A stretch of 64,000 nucleotides of DNA from an uncultured Roseovarius sp. (GTDB lineage Bacteria; Pseudomonadota; Alphaproteobacteria; Rhodobacterales; Rhodobacteraceae): the NCBI GenBank assembly GCA_947496175.1, contig CANMBU010000001.1, positions 434,001 to 498,000 on the forward strand, given 5' to 3'. The notes under the pieces were generated by a model, which made no database searches, had not been told where the DNA came from, and worked only from the letters and a program-made list of their open reading frames with translations. Positions 32,027-41,556 of the stretch are shown here, one piece after another. The translations under genes were made by a program, and so were the position numbers. Position 1 is the first letter of the stretch. Each line of letters starts with the position of its first letter.

Positions 32027-33412
32027 TCACCCCTCCCAGAGTTCAGTCGTTGGATGAAACTGCGACCAGGCAAACCAAAAAGCCTGATGACTGCCCAGGT
32101 CCGCACCGCTCGCATCCACCGCCTTGATCCCACCGCCATCAAGCGTCAGGCGCACGTTGTCCACTGCGATTTCGTTGCCTTTCTGAAGTGCGGCCATCGC
32201 TTTGCTGCGCTGGAACGCCACTGGTTTGCCGGAAGCGGTGACAATGCCGATAACATCCTCATGCACCGGCAAGCGTGGGTCGACATCGCCTACCGGGAAA
32301 ATCGGACCATTGGCATCGCGTCCATTGCGGAAATCAAAATCCCGGCCAAGGGCAAGCTCTTCTACCAAAACGGTTGTCTCGGGATGTGCTGTCTTCCATG
32401 TACCCCAGTCAGTGGTCACGACACCTGCTTGTTCCAATTTCACACCCTTCTTGGCCAAGGGCCCAGTCACAGCGTGGCCAAGAAACGTGTCAAACACCGA
32501 ATGCGTACGCACGTCATACATGACCTTATTAGACCGGATCAAAAGCCCCGAGGTCCGCAAAACCGGGCGCTCTACACCGGCAGGCACGTCATCGGTAAAA
32601 TACGCCTGTGCCGCGCCACACAAAGTGCAGTAGGGAATACCAAGATCACGACCGCCAAGCGTGTCATTGACCATTTCGCGCACTTCCATGATGCGACGCG
32701 GATAGGCCCGCGCCTCGCCGTTCACGACCACGCCAAAGATGATGTCGCTGTCTTTGAGCCAGGTGGCCTCTGCCGCGCTGCTGACCTCTGGGTTATCCGC
32801 GGCCGGAATGCAGTTGCACTGTGCATCCGTGGTGTCATAGGCGCGGTCATCAATCAACACGCCGCCCCAGGATACCATCCGCCAGTCAATATCACCTTCG
32901 ACAAAAATCTTGTCCCAGCCGGGAATAATCCCGGTGAAAATGGCCCGTTTTGCACTCAGGTAATCCGGCGGCGCAGGCACATCCCACGCAATCAGGTGAT
33001 CGGTGATAACGCCCCAGTGGTTTTCAGAGGGCATATCAATTTCAAGCAATGTCGCTGCTGCATTTGCAAGCTGCACATTGAGCGCTTGTCCGGGGGCAAA
33101 GCGCATCAGGTCGCTGATAGGCCAGGCAAGGCGCGGATCCTTGGACGCAGCAATCGTGCGCAGGGCGACTTCCTGATCCGTGCCCCATGTCGACCCTTCG
33201 ATACTGTCGACAAAGGTCGTCTTGGCCGCAGACTTCAGGTCCACGGACAGATCACCGTCTGGAATGGCAGGGGGCTGGCCAAACTGCTCTATCACATAGT
33301 CCGGCAAAGGGGCCGATTGCTCGGCGCGTGCGTTGGTCGACCAGACGAGAGACATCACCGTGAGTAAAACAAGGATCAAAATGCGAGACATTGTGCCGAC
33401 TGCAGTTACCAT
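32027..33412 (-). CDS. DUF3179 domain-containing secreted protein
   Basis: About 461 residues. The signal peptide is ILILVLLTVMSLVWSTNARA. The large DUF3179 domain contains the conserved cysteine motif GIPYCTLCGAAQAYF and GVVVNGEARAYPRRIM. Function unknown; the family is exported and the Cys pair suggests metal binding or a redox role. The start at 33412 was chosen for its AAAGG site; 33427 and 33391 are also in frame. The gene sits between nusG and rplK, bounded by a terminator on each side, so it is a separate unit inserted in the ribosomal block. Confidence 0.88.
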   Translation of the reverse strand: MVTAVGTMSRILILVLLTVMSLVWSTNARAEQSAPLPDYVIEQFGQPPAIPDGDLSVDLKSAAKTTFVDSIEGSTWGTDQEVALRTIAASKDPRLAWPISDLMRFAPGQALNVQLANAAATLLEIDMPSENHWGVITDHLIAWDVPAPPDYLSAKRAIFTGIIPGWDKIFVEGDIDWRMVSWGGVLIDDRAYDTTDAQCNCIPAADNPEVSSAAEATWLKDSDIIFGVVVNGEARAYPRRIMEVREMVNDTLGGRDLGIPYCTLCGAAQAYFTDDVPAGVERPVLRTSGLLIRSNKVMYDVRTHSVFDTFLGHAVTGPLAKKGVKLEQAGVVTTDWGTWKTAHPETTVLVEELALGRDFDFRNGRDANGPIFPVGDVDPRLPVHEDVIGIVTASGKPVAFQRSKAMAALQKGNEIAVDNVRLTLDGGGIKAVDASGADLGSHQAFWFAWSQFHPTTELWEG

Positions 33413-33626
33413 CGAGGGACCTTTCATGTGCACGTTCAACGTTGCATGAAAAATGACGGTTCCGTGCGAGATGGCTAATCACGATTGCATCAGGATTTGG
33501 TGAACACATCCTGAAAGCACCGTTGACGTGCGCCAGCCGGACTGCACATCACTTTGCTCTCGTCCACTTTTTTGAACTCATTTTTAGGATTCTGTTGCGC
33601 CCAACCTGTTGCAGACGTCGCGGCGC

Positions 33627-33728
33627 ATTAACCTACGGGCTTTACCGATACGGCACCGACGCAATACCGACACGATACCGATGCAATACCGACGTTTAAA
33701 TCCCCGCAAATTAAGGGCGTTAACCTTT
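33627..33728 (-). repeat. 11-bp periodic CGGT element, copy A
   Basis: Read on the minus strand: GGTTAAC, about 30 bases of spacer, then five CGGT units starting every 11 bases exactly (at 33691, 33680, 33669, 33658 and 33647), ending CGGTAAAG, then GGTTAAT 14-15 bases later. A second copy lies at 59820-59922. This copy follows the nusG terminator in the orientation of nusG. No protein is encoded. See findings. Confidence 0.85.
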
Positions 33729-33767
33729 CAGTCGCCAAACATGCAGGTGTCACCATTAGAGTGGAGC

Positions 33768-33799
33768 AAAAAGAAAGCCCCGGCCAAAAGCCAGGGTTC
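33768..33799 (-). terminator. terminator after nusG
   Basis: On the minus strand CCCTGGC pairs with GCCGGGG across a short T-rich loop, with one T-G pair, followed by CTTTCTTTTT. It starts about 36 bases after the nusG stop. Confidence 0.75.
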
Positions 33800-33834
33800 C
33801 GGTTTTCGTCCAGAACTGAGAGCTAATCCTCGGG

Positions 33835-34368
33835 TCAGGTTTGCTTCGTCACCTGCGTGTATTCCAATTCCACAGGTGTTTCGCGGCCAAAGATCGACAC
33901 CGTCACCTTCAGGCGCTGATTGTCCTCGTCAACTTCCTCGACCATGCCATCGAAATCCTCGAACGGGCCATCGTTGACCTTGACCTTCTCGCCAACCTCA
34001 AAGCTGATCAGCAGCTTCGGCGCCTCAGCCCCCTCTTCCACCCGGCCCAGGATCCCCTGCACTTCCGCATCGCGCATCGGCATCGGACGGCCTTGTGGTC
34101 CAAGGAACCCGGTGACTTTGTTGATTGAGTTCACCAGATGATAGCCCTGGTCCGACATCTCCATATGCACCAGCACGTAGCCCGGCATGAACCGCCGCTC
34201 GGTCGTGACCTTCTTGCCGCGCCGCACCTCGATCACCTCTTCGGTCGGCACAAGCACCTCGTCGATCTCGTCCTCAAGGCCCTGATCGGCCACGGATTGA
34301 CGGATTTGCTCTGCGATTTTCTTCTCGAAATTCGAGAGAACGCTCACTGAGTACCACCGTTTCGCCAT
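33835..34368 (-). CDS. nusG: transcription termination/antitermination protein NusG
   Basis: 177 residues. The NGN domain begins MAKRWYSVSVLSNFEKKIAE and contains RRFMPGYVLVHMEM. The C-terminal KOW motif is FEVGEKVKVNDGPFEDFDGM. NusG couples RNA polymerase to the ribosome and Rho. The start at 34368 gives the standard N terminus. It lies downstream of secE, as usual. Confidence 0.97.
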   Translation of the reverse strand: MAKRWYSVSVLSNFEKKIAEQIRQSVADQGLEDEIDEVLVPTEEVIEVRRGKKVTTERRFMPGYVLVHMEMSDQGYHLVNSINKVTGFLGPQGRPMPMRDAEVQGILGRVEEGAEAPKLLISFEVGEKVKVNDGPFEDFDGMVEEVDEDNQRLKVTVSIFGRETPVELEYTQVTKQT

Positions 34369-34557
34369 GCTGGACCCCACATCTGCTGTTATCGGCACTT
34401 GGCCGGAATTCTCTGTTCATTCAGGCTTTTGGCCCAAACCACCCCGATGAAACAAATCAGCGCGCGGGCTCGAATCGCCGCGCGCTGTATCGGAATGTTG
34501 GCTGGATTACCCCTCTTCGTCCTTCTTTTCAAGGCCGCAGACAGGGATTTTTGCGCT

Positions 34558-34755
34558 TTAGCCGAAGAGCCCCAATAGCCCCTCAAGACCGCTACGGATC
34601 AAGAGATCCACCAAGGCAAAAAACACGGCCGTCAGGGCCGCCATGATGAACACCATGATCGTGGTGAGCAAAACCTCGCGCCGGGTTGGCCAAACAACTT
34701 TGGCAACTTCTGCACGAACTTGCTGAATAAACTGAAGCGGGTTGGTGACGGCCAT
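34558..34755 (-). CDS. secE: preprotein translocase subunit SecE
   Basis: 65 residues with one membrane helix (VLLTTIMVFIMAALTAVFFA) after the conserved amphipathic segment FIQQVRAEVAKVVWPTRRE. It is the short, single-helix form typical outside the enterobacteria. The start MAVTNPLQF was preferred; a GTG three codons earlier is possible. Clamps SecY in the translocon. The adjacent nusG supports the call. Confidence 0.96.
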   Translation of the reverse strand: MAVTNPLQFIQQVRAEVAKVVWPTRREVLLTTIMVFIMAALTAVFFALVDLLIRSGLEGLLGLFG

Positions 34756-34877
34756 GGAATCCACCGTGTGAAAGGGTCGAAGTCAATGTGGGACATACGT
34801 CGCAAGCGGACTGAATTCAAGAGCAGAGAACCGCCCCGGTTTTTCACCAGAGCAGCCCTGTTGCCTATATGCCGGGC

Positions 34878-35798
34878 TTAGACGTCCTGCGCCTGCTCGG
34901 TCAAACGGTCGAACGGATCGGGCCGATCGTCTTCCTTTTCCAACTCTGCCAGATCCGGCAAGCTTAGCCGCTCGGCCAAAGCCTTCGGCAATCGCGCCAC
35001 TTTGGCATTGTACTGCTCGACAAGCTGAGTTGCCTTCTTGAAATACTGTTCCGCTTTCTGGGGCTTGCGCTTTTTGAACCGCAACCAGCGCGCCAGAAGA
35101 ACTTCGGTAAACCGCTCGTGCCCGAGCGATAGGTAGGTGATCATAAGCACCATCAGAAGTGTAAGTGTCACACCCAGAACGAGCCACGGGCGTAAAATCA
35201 CAACCAGCGCCGTAAAAGCCAGAAAGACGTGCTTTGCCTTGACCTTGCGAGCATGGGTCCAGATCTTATTGGCGTGAGACTTGAGCGCAGCGACATGCGT
35301 CTTGAGCCTAGGGCCATAGCTACACTTTGGCTTGGCCCGCGCTTTTTTATCTTCTTCGACAACTTCTGCAATATCTTCAGGTGTGATGATATCTTCCGGT
35401 TCAGCCATCAATTGGTCTTGTGACAGAAGGGGATCTTCCTCATCCAACTCAATTGGCTGCTGAACAGGCACATCGTCATCGAACATCGTGGTTCGCTTCG
35501 GCCGCAAGGCAGGCATGCTCGGCACAAGCTTGGACACGTCCAGCTTTGTCAGCTTGCCATCTGTAGCTTCGTCAGTTTGTGCTGGGCTTGGCGCCGCCTC
35601 GGGCGGGGAAAGTTCCGGCAGGCGACGCTGACGCTCTTCGCGTTTCTGGTCAAGTAACATCGACTTGATCATCGCCGTCATCTGCGGAGAATTTGGATCT
35701 TCTATTGTTGGTGTTTCCATGAGCATCTTGTCCCGCGACGGCCGCCGATTTGCGGCGCGCGGATGACCCATAGGCATGGAACCTGCGGTATCCGTCAT
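34878..35798 (-). CDS. unknown membrane protein upstream of secE
   Basis: 306 residues; I do not recognise the family. The first 170 residues are hydrophilic, Pro- and acid-rich and probably disordered. A basic stretch (KTHVAALKSHANKIWTHARK) leads into a hydrophobic hairpin (VFLAFTALVVILRPWLVLGV, then TLLMVLMITYLSLG). The C-terminal 85 residues are basic then acidic and helical, possibly coiled coil (KAEQYFKKATQLVEQYNAKV). It lies 122 bases upstream of secE on the same strand. It may be an envelope protein; no function is assigned. Confidence 0.75.
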   Translation of the reverse strand: MTDTAGSMPMGHPRAANRRPSRDKMLMETPTIEDPNSPQMTAMIKSMLLDQKREERQRRLPELSPPEAAPSPAQTDEATDGKLTKLDVSKLVPSMPALRPKRTTMFDDDVPVQQPIELDEEDPLLSQDQLMAEPEDIITPEDIAEVVEEDKKARAKPKCSYGPRLKTHVAALKSHANKIWTHARKVKAKHVFLAFTALVVILRPWLVLGVTLTLLMVLMITYLSLGHERFTEVLLARWLRFKKRKPQKAEQYFKKATQLVEQYNAKVARLPKALAERLSLPDLAELEKEDDRPDPFDRLTEQAQDV

Positions 35799-36050
35799 AG
35801 CAGCACTACCCTCACCACCCACGGTGTCTGTTTCACGCCCCCACGCAAAAACCCAACGCCTCGCATGCGAGTCGTCAGACTAAGGCACGCTATGGACAAA
35901 CTCTGGCAAAAAGATGTCTACAGACTGGCAGAATTGTGGCGAAAGGGCGCAAATCAAATTGCACTTACGAGAACCCGGAGTGCACTCAACTACACCGAAA
36001 CGATTGCGACGGTAAAAGGCAGGTCAGGCGCAGAGGTTCATTTGCAATCT

Positions 36051-36314
36051 TCAGTTATCTGCTTTTTTTTCGGTGTCATCTGTCGCGGCCGGCTTTTCAT
36101 CAGTTGTGTAGGTCTGAGCAATTCCTGCCGACGCCATCCCGACCTCACGCACCTTCATCATTTCTCTGGTCCCTGCCTCGTCGGCAAAACTGGTTTGTTC
36201 ATTCTCATTCTCTTTCATCCTGTACCTTATCGCAAAAACCAAAACGGCAATAATCGCGACACTTGCCGACACGACAAAGATTTCAAACACGTGAAAAAAG
36301 ATAAATTGAAACAT
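36051..36314 (-). CDS. small membrane protein coupled to the EamA gene
   Basis: 86 residues, family not recognised. One N-terminal membrane helix (FEIFVVSASVAIIAVLVFAI) is followed by a charged, low-complexity tail ending EKPAATDDTEKKADN. The ATG lies one base before the preceding EamA stop codon ends (arrangement TAGAATG), so it is translated in the wake of the transporter. AAAGGGG upstream could be its ribosome-binding site. It may be a partner of the transporter, but this rests on position only. Confidence 0.65.
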   Translation of the reverse strand: MFQFIFFHVFEIFVVSASVAIIAVLVFAIRYRMKENENEQTSFADEAGTREMMKVREVGMASAGIAQTYTTDEKPAATDDTEKKADN

Positions 36315-36315
36315 T

Positions 36316-37344
36316 CTAGGCCCCTTTAAAGTTAACGCTGCCTTCAAGTTCGAGCGATTTTTGCGACGCCTGTTTTTCGGCCATATCGCGTTTCCAACGG
36401 CCGTATTGAGCAACACCTATACCCAGCAGAATGACCAGTGCACCGGGAATGAGCCCGGCGCCGGGGTCTTCGCCCAGAAGAAGCATTGCAATGAGAATGG
36501 CGGCCAGTGGCGAGAATGATGTTGCCAGCGCCACATCCCCGGACTTGGCGTACTTCAGGCCGAGGTTCCAGGCGAATTGTCCAACTATGATTACGATAAC
36601 TGCGTAAACCCAAATCCACTTCAGAACCACTGGCCGGAACAGATCCTGAAAATGATGCGGACCGAAAAGATACATGGCCCAAGTGAAGTAAACCACGGTT
36701 CCAAGCGCTGTTCGATAGATTGTGAATATTCCGAGCGGGACCCCCTTGAGACCAATGCGTGTCACAAGTGTGGACGCAATGAAAGAAAGTGTCGCAAGAA
36801 CCGCTGCAATTTCGCCTTTGCCAAACGAGAAACTGGTGCTGTCCTCCTTCAGCGCAATCATCACGACCGCGCCCACCAGAGCGATGATGCCACCCGCGAA
36901 CGCCCAAGGGTCCAGTTCTTCCTTCAACAAGAACGTTGCCGCCAGTAGAAACAAGGGGGGATCAATTCGGCCAATGAGAACGACGTTTGTAACCGTCGTA
37001 TGCTCCAAGGCAAAAAAGAACAGGCCAGGCGTTAACGCCGAGGACAAAAAGGCGGAGGTGGTCAGAAAAGCCCAATCTGACTTAGTCAATTTGCGCAGAT
37101 TCTCACGCGTCCAATCTCGCCAAAAGAAAAACACCATAGGAATGAGCGAGATAAGCGAGCCAAGAAAAAGCAGATTGCAAAACGTGATCGCATTGCGTCC
37201 ATGCACCAGGTTTTCTGCACCAATATTCGTGAGAAGCGTCACAATGGAATTGGATGACGCGTAGATAAGAACAGCAACCCAAGCCAAAACGACGCCAAAG
37301 CGGGCACTTGACATGACGACAATCTTTTCACTTTGACTTGCCAT
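36316..37344 (-). CDS. EamA family (DMT superfamily) transporter
   Basis: 342 residues with ten predicted membrane helices in two EamA repeats. Typical sequence includes SALTPGLFFFALEHTTVTNV at the end of helix 4 and FSPLAAILIAMLLLGEDPGA in the second repeat. Members export metabolites or amino acids, and the substrate cannot be inferred. The start at 37344 was chosen over a TTG at 37374; 37311 is another option. Located between tRNA-Trp and the secE region. Confidence 0.88.
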   Translation of the reverse strand: MASQSEKIVVMSSARFGVVLAWVAVLIYASSNSIVTLLTNIGAENLVHGRNAITFCNLLFLGSLISLIPMVFFFWRDWTRENLRKLTKSDWAFLTTSAFLSSALTPGLFFFALEHTTVTNVVLIGRIDPPLFLLAATFLLKEELDPWAFAGGIIALVGAVVMIALKEDSTSFSFGKGEIAAVLATLSFIASTLVTRIGLKGVPLGIFTIYRTALGTVVYFTWAMYLFGPHHFQDLFRPVVLKWIWVYAVIVIIVGQFAWNLGLKYAKSGDVALATSFSPLAAILIAMLLLGEDPGAGLIPGALVILLGIGVAQYGRWKRDMAEKQASQKSLELEGSVNFKGA

Positions 37345-37598
37345 AGGAAGTTCCACTGTTTTGTCGCCGAACAAGGTGAACAGGCGGCTTGTTTGAGTTG
37401 ACCACCAATCCTGAAAATTCTCAAATCAAGCCAATGAACCTTTCTGTGAACAATTGAAACGCGTTCGCAGGTATCCGGGCAAACCGACCCTGAAAGCGCT
37501 CTGGAGCACGTCTCACTCCATACCTCAGCACGCCAAGCGCCGGGAAAGGCGCGACAAGACCGGGACAAACCAGCGGGGTCTGAAATCAGGGAAGTGTT

Positions 37599-37674
37599 TG
37601 GCAGGGGCAGCAGGGTTCGAACCCGCGACCTACGGTTTTGGAGACCGTCGCTCTACCAGCTGAGCTATACCCCT
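37599..37674 (-). tRNA. tRNA-Trp (CCA anticodon)
   Basis: 76 bases including encoded CCA. Acceptor AGGGGTA pairs with TGCCCCT. The D arm AGCTCAGCTGGTAGAGC, anticodon stem-loop ACGGT-CTCCAAA-ACCGT with anticodon CCA, and T arm GCGGGTTCGAACCCTGC are all well formed. Location between tuf and secE is the usual one for tRNA-Trp in alphaproteobacteria. Confidence 0.97.
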
Positions 37675-37787
37675 AAGGCCGAGCTTTGAGTTACGGCACC
37701 TTGACCGCAGAATCAAGGCGGCTTCTGCCAAATTACAGAGGTTGTTTGAATCTCTGACCTGAAACCGGCGGCCAAGCTCACAACGCT

Positions 37788-38585
37788 CTAATTTTCCCAC
37801 CGTCCTAACCAAGACTTTTTCTTGCTTAGGATAGGACCATTTTCAAATTTATCGGCGGGTCTCGTTTTAGCGATCCGCGACTGTTTAAGCCTTGTCACTT
37901 TGGGGCGTTGAGCACCTGTCGACACGGGCTTAGAACGCAACAGGCGTTTCAACGCGGCAAACATAGTGAAAAACGAACCCACACCCGCAAACGCATAGAA
38001 CCAAAAGAGGCTGGTCACATGCTTGCTGCTAAGCCCATCCGACCTGCCATCTAAAAATGGCTTCAAGAACAGAATGTTATTAGCTTTTGACAGCCCAACC
38101 CTGCTGAGATCATCCATGATTTGCGCTTCGCGAAGGTGGGTCGTTTCAATTGTGCCTCGCACCTCAATGCGCATATCCGGTGCTTTGTTTTCTTTCAAGA
38201 ATTCTTCAAGCCGCCTTCCAGCGAGCCTGACGGTGGAAACAATCAAAGACGCAGCACCGTTCGGTTTGTCAGACAAGGCGACGTAGGCATAATCTGCGCT
38301 GCCTTTTATTTCCAGCTCACGTGGTTCGGGCGTCACAAGATAGGCTGACACCCAGACGTCACCAGCGAGTGACACATCTGATGCCGGATCAAAGTCAATC
38401 AAGTTGATCAGTCTTGGAGGAGGATGTTTCAGTACATTCGCAAATCTCACGATTTCCTTATTCCGGGTATCCAGCAACAAAAGTGCACTTGCGATCATTG
38501 CAAGACCGATGAGCATAAGCCCCCAAACAGGCAGCCGTAAGATCAACGAGGCGATACGCAGGCTTGTAAACACCGAAACCACCAT
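37788..38585 (-). CDS. unknown protein with two membrane segments
   Basis: 265 residues; family not recognised. The N-terminal helix is LPVWGLMLIGLAMIASALLL and a second lies at about residues 190-212 (SLFWFYAFAGVGSFFTMFAA). Between them is a 140-residue soluble domain, probably periplasmic (for example GDVWVSAYLVTPEPRELEIK). The C-terminal tail is very basic (RLLRSKPVSTGAQRPKVTRL) and probably cytoplasmic. It lies between tuf and tRNA-Trp on the same strand, where it would not be expected in the conserved block. Confidence 0.7.
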   Translation of the reverse strand: MVVSVFTSLRIASLILRLPVWGLMLIGLAMIASALLLLDTRNKEIVRFANVLKHPPPRLINLIDFDPASDVSLAGDVWVSAYLVTPEPRELEIKGSADYAYVALSDKPNGAASLIVSTVRLAGRRLEEFLKENKAPDMRIEVRGTIETTHLREAQIMDDLSRVGLSKANNILFLKPFLDGRSDGLSSKHVTSLFWFYAFAGVGSFFTMFAALKRLLRSKPVSTGAQRPKVTRLKQSRIAKTRPADKFENGPILSKKKSWLGRWEN

Positions 38586-38632
38586 CAGAATACGCGGAAA
38601 TTCTATGAGCCTTTATCAAGAGGTTGCGAACA

Positions 38633-38659
38633 AAAGAAAAGGCCGGGAGAACCCGGCCT
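38633..38659 (-). terminator. terminator after tuf
   Basis: On the minus strand GGCCGGG pairs with CCCGGCC around a four-base TTCT loop, followed by TTTTCTTTTG. About 50 bases past the tuf stop. Confidence 0.85.
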
Positions 38660-38710
38660 GAACTAGATTGATGTTCCCAGGTCAAACCCAGGATGACACG
38701 CCCGAGTACA

Positions 38711-39886
<1,176 letters not shown>

Positions 39887-39997
39887 CTCTCTTAGGCGCC
39901 CTATCCGTTTGGGGGGCCAGACACGGCCCGTTTTCTACTCCGCGCGCATGTATTGGGTTGGGATGAGAAAATCAAGCAGTTCGTGGCTTTGTCTGTA

Positions 39998-40576
39998 TCA
40001 TCCCGAGGCACCAGACAAAGGACCCGGGAACTTGCGGGTACCATCCTGACCAAAAAGGACCTGGTTCAACTGCTCTGCAGAACTTTGGATGGTGTCGAGG
40101 TAATCATCCTGCACAGAGAGCTTCGTCAGGGCTGAAAAGATATGGACTGGCTGAGCGACATCATAGTCCGACACACCCACAAAAGAAGTCGGTGGCATCA
40201 CATCCTGCCCTGTTCGTGTATCCGTGACACGCACGTCAGCGACAAGGTGGCTCGTTTCCGGAGTTATTGCGGTTTCTAAACGGGGCGGCAGACGAATTTT
40301 GCGCACATCCACAGCAATGTTGACCTTTCGCGCACCAGAGCGGCGATTGGCGAACACGAAGTCAAAGGCGCTGGACAGATCGCGTGCAACTTGCTGTTTC
40401 GAAATGGAATTGGGTCTCCCCTCGACTCCATTAGCGAGATTGGTCGTTGTGACCACAACCTTATTTACCCCAAAATCCACAACCGCATTTTCTCCAAACG
40501 CGGGTTTGCGTTGTTCCGTACACCCTGCAAGAAACACCGCGAACAGGACGCCCAATACGCTGCGCCGTGACAGCAT
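39998..40576 (-). CDS. lipoprotein of unknown function (DUF6778-like)
   Basis: 192 residues. The signal peptide RRSVLGVLFAVFLAGC has an LAGC lipobox. The mature part contains RKVNIAVDVRKIRLPPRLET, a pattern I associate with a Rhodobacteraceae-specific lipoprotein family (DUF6778), an assignment from memory. It lies 109 bases downstream of another lipoprotein gene on the same strand. Confidence 0.75.
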   Translation of the reverse strand: MLSRRSVLGVLFAVFLAGCTEQRKPAFGENAVVDFGVNKVVVTTTNLANGVEGRPNSISKQQVARDLSSAFDFVFANRRSGARKVNIAVDVRKIRLPPRLETAITPETSHLVADVRVTDTRTGQDVMPPTSFVGVSDYDVAQPVHIFSALTKLSVQDDYLDTIQSSAEQLNQVLFGQDGTRKFPGPLSGASG

Positions 40577-40685
40577 GTCAGAAAACTCCTATGGATGTTT
40601 ACCGCGTCAACCTACGCCGTTAGGTTGCACACCACACCGCGTGAGGTCAAAACTCTTTTCGGCGCTGAGGCAGAGTGGGCAGGAC

Positions 40686-41408
40686 TTATGTTACAGGTGC
40701 AGGCACCTCGGAGGGCACGTCCGCGTCGTTCTCGCCCGGAGTGTCACTTTCGGTCTCGGCCTCGACAGCTGTATCATCTGTGTCCGTCGCAACGGCTGTC
40801 TCGGCCTCTTCCTCTTCAAGCTGTGCCTGAGCTGCCCGTCCTTGAGGCTTGTTTTTGGCGGGCACACCATCATCCTCAAACCAACCTTCCTGATTGTTTT
40901 GCCTCACCAACCAGTTCTGAATCAGTTTGGCTGCATTCTGTGTGAGGTTTTTCATCTGCGTTTCTTTGGACTGGGTGAGCCCAGAGCTGATCAAGGTCTG
41001 CCCGGAAATTGACTCAACAATCGTGATGGTTTCCGGTTTTTCGTTAAGTTTGGCCTCTTTTTCATCGTCCCAGGCTGTAACCTTGATAATAAGCGCCGAT
41101 TTCGGAGCCGCGACCAGAGGGATGCCGGGGATGGCAAGGACATAGCCTTCGACGCTGATGCCCAGATGATAAAGCCGTGTGCCTTCATAGCGCCCAAAGC
41201 GTTCGTCAATGGCCAGCTTCATCCCTTCGGTCCATTCTTCCTTCGTCGCGTCGCGCGATGCCGGACCCTTGGTTAGATTGGGTGCGACAACAACATTGTG
41301 CCCCAAATGAAAGTTGCCAAGATAGGCAGGTTCCTTGTCCAAATCACTGACGTTTGTGCAGGCCGCAACCGCCAAGCACAGAAGCACCAGCACCACTCTG
41401 CCAAGCAT
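40686..41408 (-). CDS. lipoprotein of unknown function with acidic tail
   Basis: 240 residues. The signal peptide MLGRVVLVLLCLAVAAC ends in an AVAAC lipobox. The folded part (about residues 18-170) includes LIIKVTAWDDEKEAKLNEKP and SSGLTQSKETQMKNLTQNAA. The last 60 residues are a Glu/Asp/Thr-rich low-complexity tail. The start was chosen at the ATG with AAGGGG upstream; the longer frame to 41669 adds nothing recognisable and overlaps the P450 promoter region. Probably related in origin to the following lipoprotein gene. Confidence 0.75.
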   Translation of the reverse strand: MLGRVVLVLLCLAVAACTNVSDLDKEPAYLGNFHLGHNVVVAPNLTKGPASRDATKEEWTEGMKLAIDERFGRYEGTRLYHLGISVEGYVLAIPGIPLVAAPKSALIIKVTAWDDEKEAKLNEKPETITIVESISGQTLISSGLTQSKETQMKNLTQNAAKLIQNWLVRQNNQEGWFEDDGVPAKNKPQGRAAQAQLEEEEAETAVATDTDDTAVEAETESDTPGENDADVPSEVPAPVT

Positions 41409-41556
41409 AGCGTTGTCCCCTTCCCACAAAATCTTCCTTTCAGTGATTATCGCAGGGACGGGTTTCGCGCAATCGAGGGCCTTTCGTCGCAGTCGCCAGA
41501 ATTGCCGGAATGCAACGGTCGGCCTATATTGTGTTCGAGACAAAGGAGGTAGTCCA

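Noticed and set aside
31988..33367. 459-codon plus-strand frame opposite the DUF3179 gene
   Set aside because: Mirror frame of a well-supported exported protein with a signal peptide and terminator on the minus strand.
33627..33728. CGGT repeats read as a CRISPR array
   Set aside because: Units are 11 bp with no constant-length unique spacers, and no cas genes are nearby.
35763..36329. 188-codon plus-strand frame
   Set aside because: It spans the promoter of the secE-side membrane protein and the antisense of the small membrane protein, and has no recognisable features.
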